Origin: a virus
Length of the DNA stretch: 22,749 bases
Strand: one strand, 5' to 3'
Virus record (IMG/VR): IMGVR_UViG_3300020473_000130
Location: 1 to 22,749 of that record
Shown here one piece after another: positions 8,573-15,687 of this stretch. How positions within the stretch are numbered: the stretch's first letter is position 1; every line of letters begins with the position of its first letter. The position numbers and the translations under genes are program-made. The notes beneath the pieces are model-generated. The model ran no database searches, was not told the DNA's origin, and saw only the letters and a list, made by a program, of their open reading frames with translations.

Positions 8573-9124
8573 TTAACTACCTCCGATTTCACCAGGTTTT
8601 CTGGATGCTTTTGTTGCACATGTTGCTCCGTGTATGATTGGGGCAAGTATTTGCATTCCCAATCTACCATCTAAAGTTAAAGATCCTGTACTAATAAGAG
8701 ACATGTGTTGTTTAGATTGTATCTTAATATTTTTTGCATCTAATTGAATTGCTTCATTTGCATTCACCCAGAATCGACCCTCTGGTGTATTGCCTGTTGC
8801 ACAAAACTCAATGTCAGTTCCTTCAAGACGAATCTTTCCATCTCTAGCCTTAATTACAATGTTACCATTCTCAGCATTAACAAAGAGAGCATTGTCTTCT
8901 TTAGTTAAGTCATCTCCAGTAGCAATCTGAGTTGAACCAGGAGAATTTAGAGTTGACCATCCAGTACGTGGACCATCCTCACCCATTTCAAAAAAATGTC
9001 TACCATCTAAGGCCTGTAGTCGAATACTAGAAGTATGATCTTTGAAAAAACTCAAAGCACCATAAGATATGGCACCATTCATGGCACCCATCACTCTCGT
9101 CCAAAAATTCTTCTTCTCTGCCAT
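8573..9124 (-). CDS. Beta-helix central-spike-like protein (gp5 C-terminal type)
   Basis: This 183-residue protein begins MAEKKNFWTRVMGAMNGAIS. The middle and C-terminal parts are short alternating strands (NGNIVIKARDGKIRLEGTDI, then NEAIQLDAKNIKIQSKQHMS, ISTGSLTLDGRLGMQI). That periodicity is the one seen in the C-terminal beta-helix of T4 gp5 and related VgrG-type spikes. The end has an HGATCATKASRKPGEIG tail that may cap the tip or bind metal. In T4 the helix is fused to gp5; here the gp5-like OB-fold protein is a separate gene upstream, so this gene may supply the needle. It starts nine bases after the stop of the 351-residue gene and ends two bases before the next start. Assignment rests on pattern only. 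Confidence 0.6.
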   Translation of the reverse strand: MAEKKNFWTRVMGAMNGAISYGALSFFKDHTSSIRLQALDGRHFFEMGEDGPRTGWSTLNSPGSTQIATGDDLTKEDNALFVNAENGNIVIKARDGKIRLEGTDIEFCATGNTPEGRFWVNANEAIQLDAKNIKIQSKQHMSLISTGSLTLDGRLGMQILAPIIHGATCATKASRKPGEIGGS

Positions 9125-9133
9125 AGTTAATAT

Positions 9134-10189
9134 TTATTGAGGTATGCTATCTTTTCGAGTATCATATACTCTTACTGATCGACCACCAGTTTTCTCAACA
9201 CCAGCATATTTAACACCACTATCATAATAAACATTTCCATAATATCTTTTTCCATCAACATAACCTGTAACTTTTAATCCAACAAGATCAAATACTTGGA
9301 CTACATCTGCAGGACTTGCTGCCACTTGAGCAACTAATGGGTCACGTATCACTTCAAATACAGGAGTAAAAGATGCATTTACACCTGTTGTACTTGGTAA
9401 AGATATATCTGGTAGATCTGTAAAGGTTCCACCCTTAACAACTTTAACAGATTTTACTTTACCAAATGGGCCTAATGTAGGTTTTAATATTGTACTATTA
9501 TTGGGAGTGATTGTCAATTCATCTTCTGGACTATAGTTAATTCCTGGATTCTGAATTCTTACTTCTGATAATCTAAGAAGAGCAGGATATTGTGGAATGG
9601 TATCAAGAACTCTAAGTGTCTGAAGATCCTGATCTGTAAGATCTTGAAGTGATCTACCACCAGCTGGTGGTTGATATCCCTGACCACCATCAACCACTAT
9701 AGCTTTATCAACACTTCCATTCTTAACCTCTGCTTTAATAACTGCACCACTTCCAACAAAACTTGATCCATTAAGACCAGTCCCTGCATCAGTTGCTGGA
9801 TCTATTACTTGAATTGTAGGTGGTCTAGTGTATCCAAAACCACCATTAACAATATCAACTGCAATAATATTTCCATTCGTATCAACAATTGGATTACCTT
9901 CTGCACCTACACCACTACCACCAAAGATATTAATAGTGGGTGATGATATAGGTTTAGGAGAACTGTCACATGATTCTGGTCTTCGCAAATCATTAGGAGT
10001 TAATGCATTGACCTGATCTATACTTAAATACCTTGTCTTTCCAGAACCATCTACAAAGATAAAGGCAGTGTCTGAATTAGATTTTGCATATTCATTTGCA
10101 TCAGCAACTGATACATGTTTGACATATCCATCAACATCATCAATGTATCCAACTTCAATAGTATCTGTAGTGGTGGGTGTAATAGGCAT
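9134..10189 (-). CDS. Baseplate/spike-associated repeat protein (351 aa)
   Basis: The N-terminal 70 residues (TIEVGYIDDVDGYVKHVSVA, then AFIFVDGSGKTRYLSIDQV) form a small alpha/beta region. It is followed by several copies of a beta module with the pattern V-V-x-GG-x-GY-x-PP-x-I: NGGFGYTRPPTIQV near residue 117, VDGGQGYQPP near 166, IQNPGINYSPEDELTI near 212 and VVKGGTFTDLPDISL near 246. The same kind of module occurs once in the 1954-residue protein. The C-terminal 60 residues are a separate beta domain (GLKVTGYVDGKRYYGN). The start overlaps the stop of the gp5-like gene (TAATG), so coupled synthesis with the hub protein is likely. It has no membrane segment or signal peptide. I infer a hub- or spike-decorating role. 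Confidence 0.6.
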   Translation of the reverse strand: MPITPTTTDTIEVGYIDDVDGYVKHVSVADANEYAKSNSDTAFIFVDGSGKTRYLSIDQVNALTPNDLRRPESCDSSPKPISSPTINIFGGSGVGAEGNPIVDTNGNIIAVDIVNGGFGYTRPPTIQVIDPATDAGTGLNGSSFVGSGAVIKAEVKNGSVDKAIVVDGGQGYQPPAGGRSLQDLTDQDLQTLRVLDTIPQYPALLRLSEVRIQNPGINYSPEDELTITPNNSTILKPTLGPFGKVKSVKVVKGGTFTDLPDISLPSTTGVNASFTPVFEVIRDPLVAQVAASPADVVQVFDLVGLKVTGYVDGKRYYGNVYYDSGVKYAGVEKTGGRSVRVYDTRKDSIPQ

Positions 10190-11745
10190 TATACTAACCT
10201 CTCTATCGTTGGTTTAATAAGATTCTTTTGCTTGGCAACTGCGTTCTTAATATCAGAACCACTCACACCACCACCAGCATTTACTACATCAGATGCAGCT
10301 TTAGCAAGTGATGCAAGATTAGGTTGTTGTGCTGGAGGTTTACCACTTCCACCACCTTGTAAAGTATGAGTATCATGAGGAGAACATTCTGGACTAGGAT
10401 CGCAAGGAAATAATTCTGAGATCCCACCAATAAATGCTGCTGCTTTAGCAATGTCAAATTTCAATCCACCTAATGCACCAAACCCACCTAAACTACCCAA
10501 GAGATTACTACCTTGTGTAGTTCCACCTGAGTCATTCGTTGCACCATAAAGAACAGGACCAATTGCATCATCAAACCCATCCATAATCTGATTAATACAT
10601 TGACCTACTACTTCACCAACCAACTCTTCACTGGAACAAACAGGAGTTGGAGAATAAGATCCTTCTGGAGGTAGTGGTGGTAGTGCTGTAGATCCAGGTG
10701 GAGTGATTGATGTATCTCCAGACTGACTTTTCTTTTTAGCAAACAAATTCAATAGAGAACCTAAAACTAATCCAGGAAGACCCTTCGCAATATTATTAAA
10801 GAGACATGATATCTTTTCAAGGCCATCTATCGAATCTTTTAGTAATCTATTTCTTTCTGCTGGATTAGATATTTTTAATACTGGTTCTAGTTCTTTATTG
10901 TATTGATCTATGGTATACTCTTGAACTCTTCCCATTATACCCTTCATATACTTTGACATCTCTTGCGATGCTTCCTCAATCATAATGTCAGGAGTCTTTC
11001 CAGCATCTAATACAGGAAGACCAGCAGCAGCATCATAAAACAATGATGTCTTTTGAAACTGTTCTATTTTTTTAGAAAGCATTTCAGATACTGTCTGAAT
11101 ACCTCTCATATCAGAGTTCTTTTGTGGATCTGGACAAGCAAGTGCATGTTTCCTTGTCAATACATCACCCGTCTTCTTATCTTCTACAGTCTCTTGGTGA
11201 ACTCCATCCGAACTTTCTTTTGTTGGATATGATCCTTCCTCTGGATCTGATGTTCTTAGTTCCTTATCAGCAACCTTCTTTGTCTCATCTTTTTTAGATC
11301 CCTCTGCTTGACCACTTTGTGGTGTAAAGTTTTTACCACCAGCATTACCTGTCTTTGATTCAAGAGTTGTAGATGCATTGTTACCAAGAACTCCCATGAT
11401 AACAGGGACTTGTTGGTCTTGGCCATCCATAAAGAAACCAAAGACAAACATTCCTTGCGTAATAGCAGGGGTTGAGAAGTTTCCATTCTGACCACCACCT
11501 GCGGTTACAGGATACATTACCTGAGCCCAAGGAATTTGGTCAGATTCTACAGTATCTTCATCCTGATCATGCAATCCAATTATTCTTACCTTATACCTAT
11601 AACCCCAACCAGGAGTTCCCTCTTTAGGATCTTTATACTTCCCTTCATTTATGTTTTCTCTCCATGTGGAATCATCAGCCACTTGGCCGATCCACCACAA
11701 AAAAGTTCCCCCTAGAAATCCAGGATTAAATAAAGATCCTTCCAT
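10189..11745 (-). CDS. gp5: gp5-like baseplate hub protein with OB-fold, no visible lysozyme domain
   Basis: Residues about 49-127 match the N-terminal OB-fold of T4 gp5: YRYKVRIIGLHDQDED, then DQIPWAQVMYP, a glycine-rich loop, and GMFVFGFFMDGQDQQVPVIM. In T4 this domain contacts gp27 and leads to a lysozyme domain and a beta-helix. Here the OB-fold is followed by a low-complexity charged linker, a helical region (about 215-345, SEMLSKKIEQFQ and EEASQEMSKYMKG), a proline-rich stretch, and a Gly/Ala-rich C-terminus (GSLGGFGALGG). I find neither the T4-lysozyme Glu-Asp-Thr catalytic arrangement nor beta-helix repeats. At 518 residues it is close to T4 gp5 (575) but differently built. The neighbours, a gp27-like gene upstream and spike-like genes downstream, support a hub role. 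Confidence 0.75.
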   Translation of the reverse strand: MEGSLFNPGFLGGTFLWWIGQVADDSTWRENINEGKYKDPKEGTPGWGYRYKVRIIGLHDQDEDTVESDQIPWAQVMYPVTAGGGQNGNFSTPAITQGMFVFGFFMDGQDQQVPVIMGVLGNNASTTLESKTGNAGGKNFTPQSGQAEGSKKDETKKVADKELRTSDPEEGSYPTKESSDGVHQETVEDKKTGDVLTRKHALACPDPQKNSDMRGIQTVSEMLSKKIEQFQKTSLFYDAAAGLPVLDAGKTPDIMIEEASQEMSKYMKGIMGRVQEYTIDQYNKELEPVLKISNPAERNRLLKDSIDGLEKISCLFNNIAKGLPGLVLGSLLNLFAKKKSQSGDTSITPPGSTALPPLPPEGSYSPTPVCSSEELVGEVVGQCINQIMDGFDDAIGPVLYGATNDSGGTTQGSNLLGSLGGFGALGGLKFDIAKAAAFIGGISELFPCDPSPECSPHDTHTLQGGGSGKPPAQQPNLASLAKAASDVVNAGGGVSGSDIKNAVAKQKNLIKPTIERLV

Positions 11746-11748
11746 AGA

Positions 11749-12018
11749 TTAGTCGTCGTATACTCTACATTCCAGTGAGTCTGGATGGTTGTCACAATAC
11801 ACTTCTAAGTGCTGATCCTCATGTCGTGTGTGCCAGTCATTTATTTTAGCACCACCAGGATTTTCTTCATTCTCCTCATGAGCATGAAAAGCATCGTTGT
11901 GAAGTTTCAAATCTTCTTCTGTGTATTCAATCATACCATGATTAACATGTTCTTTATGATCCTTTGGATCAATGTAGACCTCATGGTTTAGGTCGTGATC
12001 GGGTGTTTTAGTAGTCAT
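11749..12018 (-). CDS. His-rich acidic small protein (89 aa) between hub genes
   Basis: This protein has 12 histidines, about two dozen Asp/Glu residues and two cysteines near the C-terminus (VYCDNHPDSLECRVYDD). The histidines fall in pairs and triplets such as DHKEHVNHG, HNDAFHAHEE and WHTRHEDQH, which could bind transition metals. No hydrophobic segment or signal is present and I recognise no named domain. It sits six bases after the gp27-like gene and three bases before the gp5-like gene, so it is made with the hub. T4 has no equivalent at this place that I know of. Possible roles are a hub accessory, a chaperone, or a metal-binding tip component; all are inference. Confidence 0.65.
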   Translation of the reverse strand: MTTKTPDHDLNHEVYIDPKDHKEHVNHGMIEYTEEDLKLHNDAFHAHEENEENPGGAKINDWHTRHEDQHLEVYCDNHPDSLECRVYDD

Positions 12019-12024
12019 AATAGG

Positions 12025-13362
12025 TTATCGAGTAGTGTGATTTCCTTTTCGCCCAAAAGAATCTCTAACCAAATTCATTTTAGTATAAGTTTCTTTTGAT
12101 GAGATGTAGTGACATAAATCGGCTATAATATATAGACCTCCAAACTCACGGTTGAGTTCTTCGTCTTCGTCTGCTGTTAATCCAGGACTATCAATAAAAA
12201 TAGCATCACCTGCATGTAAAGAAAAATCTCCACCTATTGTAGCAGTTACTGCACCAGAGAACAACTGATTGTACCTACGAATACCCTGATTAAGGACTTG
12301 TTGTGCCTCAAAGTTTTGTTCCTCTGACTTATTGATCTGTTCCTCACTATCACCAGTAGGAAGAGTTCCTTTATCAATCAAATAGAATGTAGTCCTTGTT
12401 GCATTCTTTTCATCTGTCATATCAAACTTATCATTTAATTTTGGAAGATCCTGACCAGCAAGTTCTGTACCTTCCTTTGCTTCTTCTGCAGTCTTTTCAA
12501 TAACTTCATAGAAACAATTGAAAGGATCAAAGACAACTAACTTCGTTCCATATGTTCCCATCTGAAACTTCTCTTGTATATTAACACGATTGTCTGCTTT
12601 ATACTCTAATATCTTACCATCATATCCTGCAGGAACTGCTCCATCTTTATCAGGAGAATCATTATAGATAAATGATTTCTTTTTCTCTTGAGCAAACAAA
12701 GCATCTATAGATTTGAATTTAAATCCATCAGCAGTTTCATATAAAAAGAATCCAGAAGTATCACCCTTCTTACCATCCTTACTAGGGACTGCTGATTTAG
12801 AAAGCCAATTCAGAGTATAGAAAGGTTTACGTCCATTGCCTACAAAATTATAATTGTTAACTGTGTCTTCTATGTCTTCATCCTTTACCTTCTCAGACTT
12901 TAAAAAGTTTTTAAGTATGTCCTTAATATGTTCAGAAATCTTACCATCAAATCTAATATTTAATTTAGATTGACCCATCTCATTAGTAATAAACTCTTCT
13001 GATACAAGACCAATACTTATTAAAGATTTCTCTGCGTCTTCATATGCAGGGGTTACTTTATTCACATATAATTTAACACTAATCTCTTCTTCATTTACAT
13101 CTGCAAACTTAATATCAACTTCCTCTGTTCCAACTAAAGGAAGACCCTCAAGAACAGACTTATCATCAATAGCTTTACCTGTATCAGTAAAGACAACATC
13201 TGCTCTTATAGTATCCTGTAGAATGCTTTCATAATACAATAGTTCAACAAAACCACCCGTTAAACTTACGGTTTTGCTCTCATCTTTATTTGATTTTACA
13301 TCAAGTTTAGATACGAAAGCTGCTTCCGTAGACTTGGATGTGATTGGAGTTTCTGATGCCAT
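12025..13362 (-). CDS. gp27: gp27-like baseplate central hub protein
   Basis: The 445-residue product is somewhat longer than T4 gp27 (391). Evidence is position, length and texture rather than strong identity. It is beta-rich at both ends (VSLTGGFVELLYYESILQD near residue 35, GGDFSLHAGDAIFIDSPGL near 382). The centre contains FFLYETADGFKFKSIDALF, a segment typical of hub proteins of this class. The late part AGDAIFIDSP followed by GGLYIIADLCHYI resembles the terminal beta-barrel of gp27/VgrG-type hubs. It directly follows the tape-measure pair and precedes the gp5-like OB-fold protein, its expected partner. The gp27 trimer joins the tail tube end to the gp5 spike. There is no sign of truncation. 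Confidence 0.7.
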   Translation of the reverse strand: MASETPITSKSTEAAFVSKLDVKSNKDESKTVSLTGGFVELLYYESILQDTIRADVVFTDTGKAIDDKSVLEGLPLVGTEEVDIKFADVNEEEISVKLYVNKVTPAYEDAEKSLISIGLVSEEFITNEMGQSKLNIRFDGKISEHIKDILKNFLKSEKVKDEDIEDTVNNYNFVGNGRKPFYTLNWLSKSAVPSKDGKKGDTSGFFLYETADGFKFKSIDALFAQEKKKSFIYNDSPDKDGAVPAGYDGKILEYKADNRVNIQEKFQMGTYGTKLVVFDPFNCFYEVIEKTAEEAKEGTELAGQDLPKLNDKFDMTDEKNATRTTFYLIDKGTLPTGDSEEQINKSEEQNFEAQQVLNQGIRRYNQLFSGAVTATIGGDFSLHAGDAIFIDSPGLTADEDEELNREFGGLYIIADLCHYISSKETYTKMNLVRDSFGRKGNHTTR

Positions 13363-13370
13363 ATCTATAT

Positions 13371-15683
13371 TTAACCTTTATATAAAACTTCATATGGATC
13401 ACTTGTATCCACAGGAACTTTAACAATCTTCTCTACAACTTGATTACCACTCTGAGTTGTACCACCACCAGAAGGAGAAGGTGCAAGAAGTATTTCATCA
13501 CCCTCATCAGATCCTTCATAGGTAGCAAAATCACTAACAGAATCAATGGTATCAGAACGACTATTAGATTGATTATTTGCAAGATTTAAGTTAGGAGGGT
13601 TCTCTTTAATTTCAGTACCAGATTCTACCTTTACTTCACTCTTATTATTTCTTTTAAATGGATTGATTTTGTTTACGAAACCACCAACTGCATCTTTAGC
13701 AGAATCAAATTTACCTTTTACTTCTGCTATTACTTTATCTCTTGCCTCTTTCTTTCTTCTATCCGATTCTGCTCTAATGGATGCAGCAGATATTTTCTCA
13801 GGTACTGGAGTGGCTGGGGCAGCAGGAGATGGTGGAGTAGGTTGACCAAATATACCAGGCATAAATGACTTAGCTATAGTAGGAACAAGGAACGGGAACC
13901 CATAAGGAGTAAGCATTAACAAATTAGGTATACGTCCTAACCTACCATTCTCAACATAACCACTCAAACCTGGAATAAATTGAGCAATATATCCTAACAC
14001 CTCTTGCAAACCAGGAAGTCCTTGCAATGCACCAATAACAGATGCTCCACCTATACCAGGAACCCAACTCGGAACTTCCAATCCAAGTATATCTAATCCA
14101 CCAGGAATTTTCATCATAATATTAGCAATCAAATCTCCAGGTCTAAGATCTGGAATAGGAATCGTTGGGAAATTATCTATTAATCTACCAAAACCATCCT
14201 TAAAGAAATTAAATACTGCACCAACAACATTCTTAATAGCATCAAAGATACCAGTAATAGCACCCTTTAATTTATCCAATGCTGCCTTCCATCCACCACC
14301 TAAGAACAATTCATAAAGTAAATCACCCACAAAAGCACCAAGTAATTCACCAAGCATTACCATTGCAGGAGCTAACAATGCACCAATACCTACAGTCGCA
14401 GTAGTAATACCAGCAGCAAGAGTAGCACCAAGTCCTCCACCTATTGCAGCACCTATACCCTTAAACAATGCCTGTCCAATTGGTTCTCCTGAGATGAGAG
14501 AAACAAGAGCAACAACAATAGGTCCAAGAATAGGAATCCTACCAGCAAATCCTTTGATTGCAGGTGCTGCTGCCTTCATTGCTGGAGCAATTATTTTAAC
14601 TGCTGGTCCAAATATCTTTGCAGCAAATCCACCGACTTTAGCTGCAACCTTTCCTGCTACTGCTCCCCCACCTTTAGAAAGAATACCTGTTCCTTTACTA
14701 AGAAGACTCGAACCTTTACTCAATAAGTTTCCACCAACCTGAGCAACTTTCCCAACTACATTACTAACACCAGGAATTCTAAGTATTTGTTTTCCTATAT
14801 TTGCAAGAAATTTCTTAGCAAATCTAAGAGATCTCTTAATAATAACTCTAGCAATTCTAAATGCTCTTGTTACACTCTTAAGAACTGCTTTAAATATTTT
14901 CTCACCAAGTATCTTCCAAATTAAAAATCCCTGAATTAAATCTTTCAGGTTCGTCATAAAGGTTTCAAATTTCTTGGCACCCTCTTCACCAAAAACATTC
15001 TTAACCATTCCTTCTAATCCACTAACAAGTTTATATCCCCAATCAACAATGGTCGAAAATATATCAAGAACCCATACAGCAATATTTCCAATAACATCCA
15101 CTACTACTTGAAGAGTTTTGACCAACCACATAAGTTTTGGCATCCACTCAAATAATTTAACTGCAAGGAAACCAAGTGCTACATTACTAACAAAACCAAT
15201 CAAACTGGCTAACATTCCCTTACCAGGAATAGGAATTTTAAATTTACTCTTTGCTTTTTTAGGTACTTTCTTTTCTAAATCTGCTTCTTCCTTTCCAAAC
15301 TCAGCATCTTCTTGTGCATCTTTCTGTGTTTGCAATACTTTCTTTTGGAGAGCAACAGATCCTGATAATAATTTTTCAACCTGAATAACTGTTGTTTTTA
15401 TCTTTAACGCAACACCTACTACACTATCATCACTTCCCCCACCTCCTCCAGAGGAACTCTTACTAATTGCTGCTACCGAATCTGCAAGAGGTACGTTTGC
15501 TAAAGCACTACTTGGTGCTTTAACCATTGCTCCACCTTTCTCTGGGCCAACACCCATTACCTCCTGTGCCTTTTCTCTTCTGGCATCAGTCTTTTTCTTC
15601 CTATTCAATAACTTATCAGTGGCAATCTTCTTTGCCCCTCCTTTTACTGCACCTACTGCTGCTTTTCCTAATGCTGCCCACAT
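13371..15683 (-). CDS. Second tape-measure-like tail protein (770 aa)
   Basis: It opens with a basic Ala/Gly-rich segment and a charged helical stretch to about residue 150. Hydrophobic helices follow at about 156-214 (MLASLIGFVSNVALGFLAV, then VVVDVIGNIAVWVLDIF) and again at 384-461 (IGAAIGGGLGATLAAGI, LLAPAMVMLGELLGAFVGD). A short repeat LLSKGSS / LLSKGTG / ILSKGGG lies near 318-340. The C-terminal quarter is proline-rich, then charged and disordered, ending VPVDTSDPYEVLYKG. Alternating hydrophobic and amphipathic helices of this size are typical of tape measure proteins, which set tail length and can form membrane channels on ejection. The gene starts four bases after the 874-residue gene, which looks like another tape measure, so the function may be divided between two chains. 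It could instead be an internal membrane-active tail protein. Confidence 0.65.
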   Translation of the reverse strand: MWAALGKAAVGAVKGGAKKIATDKLLNRKKKTDARREKAQEVMGVGPEKGGAMVKAPSSALANVPLADSVAAISKSSSGGGGGSDDSVVGVALKIKTTVIQVEKLLSGSVALQKKVLQTQKDAQEDAEFGKEEADLEKKVPKKAKSKFKIPIPGKGMLASLIGFVSNVALGFLAVKLFEWMPKLMWLVKTLQVVVDVIGNIAVWVLDIFSTIVDWGYKLVSGLEGMVKNVFGEEGAKKFETFMTNLKDLIQGFLIWKILGEKIFKAVLKSVTRAFRIARVIIKRSLRFAKKFLANIGKQILRIPGVSNVVGKVAQVGGNLLSKGSSLLSKGTGILSKGGGAVAGKVAAKVGGFAAKIFGPAVKIIAPAMKAAAPAIKGFAGRIPILGPIVVALVSLISGEPIGQALFKGIGAAIGGGLGATLAAGITTATVGIGALLAPAMVMLGELLGAFVGDLLYELFLGGGWKAALDKLKGAITGIFDAIKNVVGAVFNFFKDGFGRLIDNFPTIPIPDLRPGDLIANIMMKIPGGLDILGLEVPSWVPGIGGASVIGALQGLPGLQEVLGYIAQFIPGLSGYVENGRLGRIPNLLMLTPYGFPFLVPTIAKSFMPGIFGQPTPPSPAAPATPVPEKISAASIRAESDRRKKEARDKVIAEVKGKFDSAKDAVGGFVNKINPFKRNNKSEVKVESGTEIKENPPNLNLANNQSNSRSDTIDSVSDFATYEGSDEGDEILLAPSPSGGGTTQSGNQVVEKIVKVPVDTSDPYEVLYKG

Positions 15684-15687
15684 AATA

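Noticed and set aside
9131-9138. AATAAATA on the minus strand just before the 183-residue gene
   Set aside because: It overlaps the stop codon of the upstream gene and would leave essentially no leader, so it is more likely a chance match around TAA ATATTAA.
10189-11745. Tail lysozyme activity in the gp5-like protein
   Set aside because: The family name implies a lysozyme, but I could not find the Glu-Asp-Thr catalytic arrangement or other lysozyme motifs, so activity was not assigned.
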